NCBI GenBank assembly: GCA_934045905.1
Contig: OW203768.1
Span: 35,865,060-35,929,059 of the forward strand
Direction: 5' to 3'
From: Leuctra nigra
Lineage: Eukaryota; Arthropoda; Insecta; Plecoptera; Leuctridae
Length of the DNA: 64,000 nucleotides
In this document: piece by piece, positions 45,450-57,300 of the stretch
Layout of the letters: the number at the start of each line of letters is the position of its first letter
How positions within the stretch are numbered: position 1 is the stretch's first letter
The notes under the pieces: generated by a model
The model's database searches: none
What the model saw: the letters and a program-made list of their open reading frames with translations, nothing else
What the model was told of the DNA's origin: nothing
Translations under genes and position numbers: made by a program

Positions 45450-46600
45450 TCTAGTGGAGCGGTCGCTCCACCCAGCCAAGTCGTACTATACACTCACAGT
45501 CACTTAACATACCGTAAATGCCTAATAAACTGAGGAGCAGACCAAACACTTTTACTGTAAGCAACAACATGGCATTTTCGGCCTACTGGATCTCAAAATT
45601 GGTAAATCTCACATTGTTGCGAAATATCTTATTTTCGAGCTATGGCCCACCCCACTACATATACCAAATTTGGGAACAATAGGTTATGCCATTTGCGCGC
45701 TAGAGGACCGAGAAAACAGTGAAATTACACCACTTTCTGATTCTGAAGATGATGATGATTCTGATGATATCACGAAACGTCGCTATCACCGCCACAGCCT
45801 AAACGGCTGAACCGATCGACCTGAAATTTTTACCACATGTGCACTTTTGGCGTCTGAGGTGCCTTTTTATAAAACCAACCGGAAGCCGCCATTTTGAAAC
45901 CGGAAGTGACGTCATAACTCAAAAACGTCTGGACCGATTAGAACGAAATTAGCGCCATTCGATTTAGATGGTCATCTATATGAAGTATCAATAAAAAAAA
46001 TATTATTTTCTTATTTTCTAAACCGGAAGTGACGTCATAAATACGCAATATTTAACTTATTTCAACAAATTATACTTAAAATACGTACATAATTAACTCA
46101 CATTGTAACATAGACAATACAATTTATATATTCAAGGTAGCAGTGTTCTCGGCCGCCATTCCTGAAACCGGAAGTGACGTCATATATCTAAAACGCCTGT
46201 AACGATTGCAACTGAACTAGCTCCTGCGTATTCATTCTGCTATTTATTTGAAAAATCAATTGTGAAAAATGAATAAATAAATTAATGGTACCGGAAATGG
46301 CGGCAGGAACCACTAAATGAAACCGGAAGTGACGTCATATATTACAAACGGCATGACCGATTTTACGGAAATATAGGGATTAGGAATTCAGATGGTCGTT
46401 CATGAAGGTATCAACTAGATAAAACTAGATTGTTTTCTTATTACCTATACCGGAATTCGGCCGCTATTTCAAAACCGGAAGTGACGTCATGTATCGAAAA
46501 CGGCTGGATCGATTATAACGAAACTTAAGCTATTCTTCTTGGATAATCATTTTCATCTTATACCAAACGCAACTTTTCATAGTAACCAAATCGGTTGAGG
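45450..46600 (+). repeat. YY1/ETS/CRE tandem repeat array C
   Basis: Starts TCTAGTGGAGCGGTCGCTCC; leader and GAT run, then ACCGGAAGTGACGTCAT at about 45899, 46021, 46166, 46321 and 46475. Shorter than array B, same order and orientation. Confidence 0.87.
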
Positions 46601-46669
46601 CGTATTTTTTTAAAGAAATTAGTCCCTGCTCGGACATGTGCTACAAGCTGAATGAATAAACTAACAAAA

Positions 46670-47805
46670 GAAGTGATATCCCAGAAAAAACACTCCGTGT
46701 AAAAATACCAGCCAAGTCTCTTTAACTATAAAAAAAAATAGAAGAAATCTAAAAATTCAGCACTGAAAAGGAGTGATATCAAAAAAGGAGCCAAGTCAAC
46801 GAATTTTCCAAATTTTAATCGTACCATTGAAATAAAAATATCAACCCCCGAGAAATACTTAAAAAAAGGACTTGGCGCATCGTTTTTTTAAAGACATTTT
46901 TCTATTCTTAAGCTTATGCCACTCACATACTACGTAGTTCAGAAATGCCTAGAAAAATTGGGACAAAACTTTCAAATTAAATATTGAACATTCTGTAAAA
47001 TATTTTAAATTTAAATATAAGTACGCAAAGAAACATAGCATTGTCTTACAAGCAATAAATACAGAACAGTTGTGTTTGTGATTGGTAGGTACCTATAGTT
47101 TTGTGGGTACATCAACATACCTACTACAGCATTATACTTTGAACCTTCTCGCCGTGTAATTAATTGCTATTAATTAACATTTTATACCAAAAAAATTCAT
47201 AAATTACATAACGTATTACTTTAGATAAAAATCTAGTCAGTAATTATTTGAGCAGCATGGCTCAGTGCACTAGTCACTTATACAAATCTCATTGACGGCC
47301 TTCTTGTAATGAGCGCTTTCGCTATTTCCCTCAGTCACGATATTGAGAAGTATGATTGATTAATATGACCCTAGAAATAGTGGCAATAACGAATAGACTA
47401 GGCCGCTTCCGTTTATTCGTTATTCGTTTAACCGTTTATTTCCTCTGAATATTGACAAAATACCAAAACTGCCAGTAGGTAAGAGTACTAGTTATATTAA
47501 AACGTAGTATGATTCGTCGATAATGAATGTGATATACTCAGGAAAATATACTTGTAGAGTTCTTCCTATACTTTTAGGATAGAAAAGTGTCTTTAAAAAA
47601 ACGATGCGCCAAGTCCTTTTTTTAAGTATTTCTCGGGGGTTGATATTTTTATTTCAATGGTACGATTAAAATTTGGAAAATTCGTTGACTTGGCTCCTTT
47701 TTTGATATCACTCCTTTTCAGTGCTGAATTTTTAGATTTCTTCTATTTTTTTTATAGTTAAAGAGACTTGGCTGGTATTTTTACACGGAGTGTTTTTTCT
47801 GGGAT
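46670..47805. repeat. Long inverted repeat pair C
   Basis: Arms about 46675-46900 and 47590-47805. The loop begins TTCTATTCTTAAGCTTATGC and ends CTTTTAGGATAGAAAAG, opposite to copy B although the flanking arrays point the same way. Confidence 0.88.
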
Positions 47806-48935
47806 AGGTAATACATAAGCGTAAATGTGCCTAAGGTACTTCAATAAACAATAATAATTGTTGAGTAGACTGCATCTAAAGAGCTGAGAATTTTCGCTTA
47901 TACGATGAACTTTTCTAGAGCGGTGCTGTACTACAGCGAGCTAAATATTTATATTAGGACATTTAAAGTTTCAAGTGTCCACGACCCAACGACGCCTTAT
48001 TTTTAATTATCGCTGAGTGCGCAGTCAAAACAAGGCATCGTGTATCGAGGAGGCGGGGAGATTACTCAGCGCTGAATCTGTACCATAAAAAGTGCAGCAT
48101 TCTCGGTTAATCAACCTAGTAATTATTTAATTACAGCTCAATAGTCAGAGCTACAGAAATTTTGGAGAGAGGTAAAATAAAGAAAACGTTCCGCTTAATC
48201 TATATCAGGGCTTCGTTTTTTTCTTTCTATTTTGGTTCTCCTACGTTCCCAAAGAACATTTTGTGTCCAGCTTATTCCTTATGGGACTATAAAATCCTTT
48301 ACATAGATGCGATTAAAATCACGTTTTTCGGTCTCCTGCTTTCACTATCATTAATAGAATTGATCCCTTCGCGTATGTCTTAAAGATATATATAATATAT
48401 TTAGGAATTATGGTAAATTTTTAGTTTTTGATCGTTGCCCCCCTTTAAGCTGCTTTCACACTACACCACTTAATCCGAGGGTCAAATCCACGGGTTTACG
48501 ACTCGGGTCTGGACCCTGGGCTTGACCGGGGTCAAAAAATTGAATGTGTTTATTCGCGTTTACCAGACCCTCTAGGCAGCGCTAGTGTCGATGCAAGATG
48601 GTCGCTCAAAATCGTATGATTGCCTGCTCCTAACAGGTGTCGCGTTGCGGTATAATGTTCTTTTATTTATTATCTCGAATTATGAAAGCATCGGCAGTAG
48701 AAATATACTCTGTTATGATATTGCTAACAATTTTCAGCAGCTATTATATGAAGGTGGGGCCATATTAAATGCGAAACATTTAATAATGTGATGATATAAC
48801 CGCGGTGTTAGAAGACTGCAGTTAGAATAGAGTTCCTCTGGCTGCAAACTTATATTTTACATATTAGTTTGTATGTATTGTTTGTTTGTACATGAAGTCG
48901 TTATAAATATTTATATAAATAATGTCTTGCTCAGA

Positions 48936-49184
48936 GGTAGAAGGGCGGAAGTCCATTTTAATGATTCTTCAGGTGAGCTTATCAGCCGTATAAACCAGTA
49001 TTTCTTGGCTCATCTAATCACATTTGTAGTGGTGACATGAACCATTATGTAAGAAATTGATAGAGATTGATTACATTGTTGACAATGTCCGTATGTTATG
49101 TACATTTTATGGCTGAATAAACAATACAATACAAAACAAAGTGCGCAACGCAAAATCGAGTAAGGGGACTTCCGCCCTTCAACT
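48936..49184. mobile_element. Small TIR element
   Basis: TAGAAGGGCGGAAGTCC on the left and, complemented, TTGAAGGGCGGAAGTCC on the right, ~250 bp apart. No duplication identified. 49185-50137 beyond it shows nothing recognisable; a 77-codon frame at 49701-49934 has no family signature. Confidence 0.55.
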
Positions 49185-50137
49185 TCTGATGTAGAGGTAG
49201 TACAGATGTGATCGAAGGCAAGGATCGATGGCGTTTTAATTGTCTTATATCCATGTAGACAATATCACATCACATGCTACAAAATTTGTGTAAAATCATA
49301 TATGCAACACAACTGCTTTCTATGTGACCTTATGATACCTTCCTTTTCAATGTCTTTTAATCATTTTTTGCTGGAACTCACGATTAACTATTTACTGGGA
49401 GTCACCAATTATTATTTGTCATTCATTATAAAAGTATTACCATCCCTCAGATCAATCAAAAATTATTTAAATTTCGAAAGCAAAATTCAGAATTTAAAAT
49501 AACAAAATATAGGTAGGTACCTATCTAAGAAACTATTGAAGAATAACAGGACTGAACATTCGAATTGAGAACTTAAAATTAATCCAGAATTATGTAACCT
49601 ATGAAACCTTATTTGCCATGATTCATTAATTTACTTGTAACATTAAATGGAAGTGCACACGAACATTTTACTTTGATGGTTTCTTTCCAATATTGCAGGC
49701 ATGTGCCCATTTGGACAGCATAACGGCATTCTTCGAAACAAATGCATAAACAAATTATACCGAGCTTTATTTTGGCATTGCGGAACAAGGGAATATTTTT
49801 TATCAATCACACATGAAGAATGGGTTCAATCGGAATGCTCCTTTACAAACTATTGTAGAGTAAATACTGGTAGAAATTATACGAAAACGCATGCTAAGCT
49901 GCCATCCTTGCTGTGCCAATACGGTTTTGCCTAGTTCAGTCGTCTACCGCCAGGTGCCACCCACTTCGCCGTTAAACGCGAATAGGCCTCCGAAATAGCC
50001 ATAGGCGCGCCACTAGCACGACAATTAGCGCTTACCTAGTGGATGAATTTGAATGAATTGTGAGGGCGAAGTATTGAAACAGATATGGCCGCCGTGTTAA
50101 ATTGTAGAAATATAATTAAAGAAATAAGAATATTGGC

Positions 50138-52130
50138 TTGTGCTTCACACTGATTTGCAACCCGTGGTTGGAACTGTCGTATGGAAACTTTTGTTGCAAA
50201 AGGAGGCAACCACCTATCACACGCAACTGTTTACACCGCGTAGAGAACATCTATCTTCACACTATTAAATTTAAGGTGAGATCAGATGGGCTTGAGACGT
50301 GAAACAGGCTCCAATGCTAAATATGGCCAGGTCTATAGAGTGGATTGGCTGCGGCTACCAGCCGTTCGCAGCGCTCTCTAAGCACCATGGTTGGTGTTAG
50401 AAAATCGAACTAATCTGAATTTTAGCGGGTTAATTCAAAATCAAATGTATAAATTAGAACTTAAACAACTTGGATAACGATCAGATGAAATTAAAAGGGT
50501 TGATATCAGTGTAAAAATGTGTTTAGTTTATTGATTGTAATAATTAACATGTAATACAAGCATTTTCACTTACTTATAATTCACCAAACAGCAAATAACC
50601 TAAAAGACGGCATTTGACAGCTCGCGCCATTGACTATCACTCAAGAAATAAAATGATTGCCTAGATTAGTTACGGGATCGCCACCAGCGAACTTAGCGCT
50701 GCGATCGGCTAGGGTGCAGACTGACCAAGGGTCGATTTTATAGCATTTTTTTCTGCGTATTCCACCCGTAGTCCGTATTCACGGGAGCCAATGGTAGATC
50801 ATTGAAGTGTTCACACCGTAAGCTTAATAGTGTGAAGATAGCTGTTCTCTACGCGGTGCTGTTTGGGTTGATGTTGGTTGGTTCACACTACGATCAACAC
50901 TCTTTACAGGGATTGGCAACAAGCAAACCAATCACCGGATGTATTGCTTGGTCATTGAACAAAACATGGCAAATATTCCACTCTCGTGACACATGTCTTT
51001 ATCTTTCAAGAAGGCACTGGATACCGTCAGATGTATTTGCTTTTTCTTTGTCAATGACCTGTCAAAATCGAAATGTAGCAATAATCGGCACAGTTTGTTG
51101 AAGCTTAAGATAATAAAGGTAATAATTCAATAAGTTACTTAATTTATTAATCAAATATCACGCAAACATGTCCATTATTTTGTGATTCAAGTAATATGCA
51201 AATATGTAATGCGCGCGAATACACGCCATGTGATGGTAATTTGTTTTTCACTCTGGCGGCAATGTATAAAGCTACCTGAAAGTGTGTGTGCAATGCGTGT
51301 GCAATGCGTGTGCAAAACAAAATTTTAAACTATTCATGCTTTGCACGTGCGTCTTTTGTTTTACATCAACAATGTAAAAAAGTATATTTTCGGCCATATT
51401 GGTGATAGCTGTCAATTCGATTTAAACTAATTATTATCGGTTATAGTCAAAGATAGTTTGTAAATAAGTGGTTTTATACCTATAAGAACTTCTTCTGCAG
51501 CTTACAATTGCACAGGTAAACCATAAATAATATCAAAAAGTACTGAAAAACAGATTGACAGCCGTTCTGACATGTATCCCCAAAATGGCCGCGCAACAAT
51601 GAGATGACGTCACGTGCAAAGCATGAATACATTCACCGCGTCCGTTTAACATTGTTCTTATGGGAATGACGTCACATGCGCAGACTGGTTGCCAATCCCT
51701 GTTGATCGTAGGTTCACAATTGACACTCATGAGTTGCGCAGAAAGCAGTTGCCATAGTAACCAAAATAAAAGTATAAATAACAAAATCTGACAGCGGCAA
51801 TCCAAATCTCATATTTAGAGTGATTACTTGTGAAAGAAAGATATTTAAGTAAGTACAAGTTAATAATAATACGCACTATTTATCCATACACATGGTCAAG
51901 TTAAATATTCATCTGATTAATATGATTTATAGCTAATATTTATAGCATCCTATTGGCAAGTTCACGTCACGTGGTACCACAACAAATTGTTGGAACCGGA
52001 AAAATAGAGACTTCTCTATTTTTCAACCCAACCCGTGGGTTGACCAAATTCAGTCTCTGCACATGCGCGGCCAACCATATTTTCCAACCGCCGGTTCCAT
52101 ACACGGGTTGCAACTCAGTGTGATAGGCAC
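50138..52130. repeat. Nested TIR elements with TTCACACT-type ends
   Basis: Outer pair: CACACTGATTTGCAACCCGT near 50146 and its counterpart near 52121. Inside, an inverted pair at about 50216-50270 / 50815-50866 (ACCGCGTAGAGAAC), and another at about 50880-50925 / 51688-51720 (GGTTCACACTACGATCAAC against GATCGTAGGTTCACA). These look like successive insertions of related elements. Confidence 0.6.
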
Positions 52131-52944
52131 CGAGTGTTCGCCACGAGTGAGAGAAATTAGCAACTTTTGTGGGAAGATCGTCAACTGTTTTATTTCTCAT
52201 TGGCCGTGACCTAGCAACCGATCAGATGTCAACAAATGTACTCAAAATATTTCGGAATCAAACTAAGTCGCGCAAATTAATATTGTGATCAGATTCAGTG
52301 AAATTGTGAACACTTTATTATTAATATTTTGTAGGCGAATAAACATTAGATAAACATGTGTAAATTTTAAGAATTGATAATGCGTAATATGTGCAGCAAC
52401 ATAACATATAACTGCAGCGACTTGGACGCCTTGCCAAAAGGTAAGCTTCCTTCCCACAGATTAGGTGGCTCTGTCTGTACTTTTTACAGTGCCATCTGTT
52501 GTCTAAACACGCTGCCTATAGGGCTTTAAGTAAAACTGACTGAAGTGAGTGTATTACTGATTTTGTTTTAAAATATTTATAATGCCCGATTATGCCACAG
52601 CCCACTGGATTCATCAAAGTTTACATAAACAAAACCGATATTTTCGTGCCACTTCAACACTTGACTTTGCATTCAAGTAAAACATTTTATTTTCTCTGTC
52701 TAAGTAACTTCATTTGGGAATAAATACATCGAAGGATTAGCAGCATTGCGAAATGAATTCAAGCATATCACAACGCAGCAAACAGTTTTACTTAGGAACA
52801 AGCTAATATTACGTATTTCTTTATTTATATTTATGCTTTTTACACGGTGGCCATAGCGTTACAAGGCAATGTTCCCTATCCAAAATTTTGCCATTCCACC
52901 GCACAGATGGCGCGTCAGTCTACTTCGGAGGCGTATACTAGGTT
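52131..52944. other. Spacer within the Harbinger-type element
   Basis: No coding or repeat signal recognised. Confidence 0.35.
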
Positions 52945-53106
52945 TGTTCGTCGGGGTGTTCTAACCTGCTCGGAGCAGGCGGAAGTACGTCACCCAATAT
53001 GCTAGGTGCAAGGATTACGAATCAAAACTCGACGGATAGGTATAAGTAAACTGTTCCGTGACGACTTCCGGTGTGATCTGAGCAGGTTAGAACACCCCGA
53101 CGAACA
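52945..53106. mobile_element. 162-bp MITE with 26-bp perfect TIRs
   Basis: TGTTCGTCGGGGTGTTCTAA plus CCTGCTC on the left, exact complement on the right. Duplication unclear. Confidence 0.85.
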
Positions 53107-53310
53107 GTACATGACACTACGATGTATTTACAGCTTTTGTCATTGAACAAAACCAATCAAGAAGGCAGTGGATAGCGTAAGATTTCTTTGTTTTTTCTTT
53201 TTCAAACGTCAAATGCCGCTGTCAAAATCAAAATGTAGTAATGATCGGCACAGTTTGTTGATTCTTTGGATAATAAAGGTAATAATTTATTAAACCATAG
53301 AGATATATTA

Positions 53311-53747
53311 CAGAGAGGGGTAACTACTGGTTAATGCTTGACTAATTTTGAAAGATCCTTTTTCTCCATATTGGAGATATTTCATAATTCACTGCCACTG
53401 AAATGGAAAATTAATTCGGAAGGCAGTGAAAAAATTACTTTGAGCTGTCAAATTTTAAACTTACTAGAAACACGTTTTTAACTTGAATCAGAAGACTATT
53501 ACAATAATATATCTTGTTTTTACTGTACATTTATTTGTTCTGTGTTGTTTGTTACTGTGAAGTATGCACTGAAGGTTAGTACAAAGTAACATTCAAGTCT
53601 CTTGCCAACAACATTACAATCGAGGGGGTGCCATTTTTAAAGTAATTTTTGAAATAATCTCCAAGATGGTGGCTGAGCATGCTCAGATCTACCCTGACAA
53701 TGTACATCGCATCATACCAAGGCTGGCTATCTACTTGCCCCTCTCTG
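53311..53747. mobile_element. TIR element, TA-flanked
   Basis: CAGAGAGGGGTAACTAC left and, complemented, CAGAGAGGGGCAAGTAG right; TA on both outer sides (53309-53310, 53748-53749). Non-coding. Confidence 0.65.
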
Positions 53748-54048
53748 TAAGTATATGAATCTCTATGATTAAACTACGTAGTTCATTTATTAATGCAGTA
53801 TAATGCAAACATTTCCATTATTTTGTGTTTCAAGTAAAATGATAAAATTACAGAGCTCACAAGGATGAAAAGGTAATCAGTTTCGCCCCGGGTAAAATTC
53901 GCCTCGGGTTGAAACCCTAGGATGGACTGGGGTCATAGTTTCCGCGGGCTGGACCCGGGGCGATCAGGTGTAAACACGTTTTATTTCTTGACTCGGGTCG
54001 GACTGAGGTTTCAACCCGGGGCAATAGTGTAGTGTGAAAGCAGCTTTA

Positions 54049-54200
54049 GTAAATCAAATGCTACTATGATTATTTGCCCCAAAAAGTTGAGACATAAAAT
54101 ATATTATTAATATAGAATCAGAAAAAATCGAAATCGTGAAAGAATACAAATACCCTGGGATTATAATGGGTTATGACCTTGATTTTAAACTTCAAGCATA
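54049..54200 (+). pseudogene. Old LINE, piece 2
   Basis: SKSNATMIICPKKLRHK, then IEIVKEYKYPGIIMGYDLDF: the segment following the RT motif block, with YLG changed to YPG. Joins in frame to piece 1 once the DNA elements are removed. Confidence 0.7.
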
Positions 54201-54238
54201 ATATATTATTTAAAAAATTGCACGAAAGACTGTATGTA

Positions 54239-54302
54239 ATGTATGTATGTATGTATGTATGTATGTATGTATGTATGTATGTATATGTATGTATGTATGT
54301 AA
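54239..54302. repeat. (ATGT)n microsatellite
   Basis: Tandem GTAT/ATGT units. It supplies a run of spurious start codons for the R2-like frame; the true start is not visible. Confidence 0.9.
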
Positions 54303-57300
54303 TGAACTAGTTCGGCTTCCCAGATCTCCACTTCTCATCCAAGGTCAATTATCGCAGACTGTTCATACGATCATATGCCCAAACTGTAGTGCCACTTTTC
54401 AGTCTGACGCTAATGTGGAATTTCTTGATCATTTTGAGAAATGTTCAAAGATATCAGATAATGGCAATTGCCAATCTTCCTTGGAGAGATCAGAGTTAAA
54501 AAAATGCCCTTACTGTGATAAGTCATTCATTCGAGTAAAAACGCACATAACTCGATGCCACAAGAAGGAAGCTATTAACGAACAGTCCAATAATGCTGCA
54601 TTAGCAAATAGTCAGGATGAAGTTGCTGTGGAGTCATCAACTCAGATGCTAGAAGAAGACGTGACATTCAAAACGCAGTGCTCACATTGTAGGAAGAGAT
54701 TTAAAAATTTGCAAGAACACATTAGTAGAGCCCACCCGGATGCTCACAAAGATTTAGGTATAGAATCACAATCAAATCAGATAAGTACATCAGAAGTTGC
54801 TGACGACCAAACGAATAATGTTTTACCAAATTTTTCCACAACTTTGAATGGTAACAATCTTGCTCCATGCCCACATTGCGGTAAACAATTTGAGAGGGTA
54901 AATACACACATTTCACGAGCTCATCCTGAAGTACATAGAGCTGCAATAGCTAGCAAATACCGCCCATTGAGGGCTACATGGAATGATTCGAATAAAGATG
55001 CAACAGAAGATGTCAATGCAGTTGTTAGCTTGGATAATGGCAATGCTGATCCAAAATTACTTGAATATGAGAAAAGCCTTGCCCAATGGACCGAACAATT
55101 CTCCGCAGTACAAGATGATTGTGAGTTTTATAAAAGTGTGAAGAAGTTTTGTGAATTCTTGGCTGATTCCATCAAACTGCTTCCGGGGCCGAAACACCCA
55201 GCCTGTAAGTATTACGAGATGCGCAAGAACAAGAATGGTGTATCGAATAACAGAAAATACAAGGACAGTTCGAATCCATATCGCCACACAAAACGCGACA
55301 AAGAAAAGAGACGTGAAAAGTACCTCTATGAGAAAACCCAATATAATTACTATAACCAACGAAAGAAAGCAGTGAGAAACTGTTCTAAATGGGAAATTTG
55401 CAAACTGTAAAATTGACACTAATAAAATCTACGATACATTCACGAGTCGTTTCTCCATACCTAACAATTTGATTCGAGAAACGTACAATAGTAAGCTTAC
55501 TGATGACGAAAGGGAGAGACAAGATAGGCAGTTTAACTACTTTAAAATTTCCACAGAAAAAATAATGGATGCGATGCGTTCAATTAGGATAGACACTTCT
55601 TGCGGGCCTAATAAAGTTCTGATGAGAGCAGTTAAAAGTACTAAAGTGGCAGCCATAATCGCCCTAATCGCTTCTACGATGCTGGAAAGAGCAGTAGTAC
55701 CACCTTGTCTCAAAGAGGCTAGAACAATCCTTATTCACAAAGGTGGTGACGAACAAGATATAAATAATTGGCGACCAATATCAATTTGCTCCATACTGCG
55801 AAGAATAATTGAGAAGGTATTGGATAAACAACTTCGATATTATGTCTCGTTCAACGACAACTAACGTGGCTTCACATCATCACCTGGAACTCATATCAAT
55901 ACTTCAATTGTTGACGCTGTCCTCAAGAGCACAAAGCAGAAGAAACAAGATGCGGTTGTGGTATTTCTGGACATATCAAAGGCTTTTGATAGCATAGGGC
56001 ATCATCATCTGATATCTACCATTCAGTCCTCCAACATGCCACAGAAACTTCAGAATCTGATTATAGAATTGCAAAAGGACAATTACATTCAAGTTCAATC
56101 TCAGACAGCGAAAACACAACCGATTCAGATAAATCGAGGAGTATTACAGGGTGCACCATTATCACCGTCTTTGTACAACATGGGCACTGATCACATACTG
56201 GAGGAGTTGTCAGAGGAGACAATTGCTGAAAAATATGGATACAAATTAGTTGATGGTCTACAAAGCTTGAGTGTGATGGGGTTCGCAGATGTCACAGCAG
56301 TCATTGCAAGTAGTGAAGAAAATGCCCAAGTCTTAATACGAATGATAATCGGAAGGTTCCAAGAAATAGGCCTATCTCTTAACGCTAAAAAGTCGGTTGC
56401 CATTAACATAAAGGGCGGAAAATTGATTAGTACTGCTTTAGACATAGACGAAAACATACAGATTAGCTGCATTTCAAAAGAAGATAAAATATGGTATCTT
56501 GGAGTTGATTTTAATGATACGATTGTATTTGATTCAGCTACAGCCATAAATAATCTCAAGAACAGTTTAAACAACTTAACTACATCGCCACTTCTCAAAG
56601 ATGATCAAAAGCTCTGTGTACTAAACCAATACTTATGGCCCACTCTTGTATACCCTCTCCAAACAGCACCTTTATCAAAACTGTCAAAAGGATTTCTTAC
56701 AGACGTCGATAAACTTATTAAAAGTGTATCGAAAGAGATCTTACAACTACCAACAGATACACCAGATGCGATGCTCTACTCGGCTCGTAAAGTCCGTGGA
56801 TTAGGTGTGTTTCGAGCTACATGGGACACATAAACCTGCATGTGTTATGTGTTCCTGCAACACATAAACATTTGTAATGTATTGGAGAAGGAGCAAAACC
56901 CATATGTCTCCTCAACTCGGGAAATATCAGTTGTGAAGGAAAAGTGCCTTGAGAATCTTGAAGTGCAACTCTCAGAGCTTGGATCTAATAAGAAAGACCA
57001 AACGAAGCCAATACATCCTGGAGCGAGAAAGATTCGAGACCTACTTAGGGAACGAGAGTTCAAGAAATGGAGCTCATTGAAACAAAAGGGGAAGGGTGTG
57101 GAACTCTTTCAAGAATACACCCCAGCAAACTCCTGGGTGTCTACGCGAGAAGGGTTGAGCTGTTCTGAATGGAAAGATGGTTTGAAAATGAATGGTTATG
57201 TGGCCCCAGTAAGAGTACTATATGGCAGAAGCCAAGATGGAAACCGTTGCAGGCATTGTAACGAGATTGAAACTCTTGGACATGTTCTTGGTAACTGCCA

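Larger units (their letters stand above)
45394..48444. mobile_element. piggyBac-type element (TTAA) carrying copy C
   Basis: Ends AGGGCGGCAACGGTCAG and, complemented, AGGGGGGCAACGATCAA; TTAA at 45390-45393 and 48445-48448. No transposase frame. Copy C of the YY1/ETS/CRE repeat occupies 45450-47804; 47806-48444 has no recognised content. The right TTAA overlaps the Harbinger-type element's TTA and first base. Confidence 0.7.
48448..54045. mobile_element. PIF/Harbinger-type element, 5.6 kb, with nested insertions
   Basis: Ends AGCTGCTTTCACACTACAC on both sides (right end complemented), flanked by TTA (48445-48447 and 54046-54048). Removing it restores LINE sequence (KINV joined to SKSNATMIICP), which confirms the borders. 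No transposase frame survives. Subterminal GGGTCNGGAC-like repeats lie near both ends (48480-48540 and 53890-54025). Confidence 0.8.

Noticed and set aside
48125..48170. Micro-exon of the ppk gene (after ATTACAG, before GTAAAA)
   Set aside because: 35 bp would break the phase between exons 3 and 4 and it encodes no family motif.
49701..49934. Cys-containing 77-codon frame as a missing ppk exon
   Set aside because: The splice phase needed from exon 3 gives a stop after 16 codons, the other frames show no DEG/ENaC pattern, and it lies inside the Harbinger-type element.
54247..54302. ATG run as the R2-like start codon
   Set aside because: It is an (ATGT)n microsatellite; zinc-finger coding begins after it and the real start is not visible.
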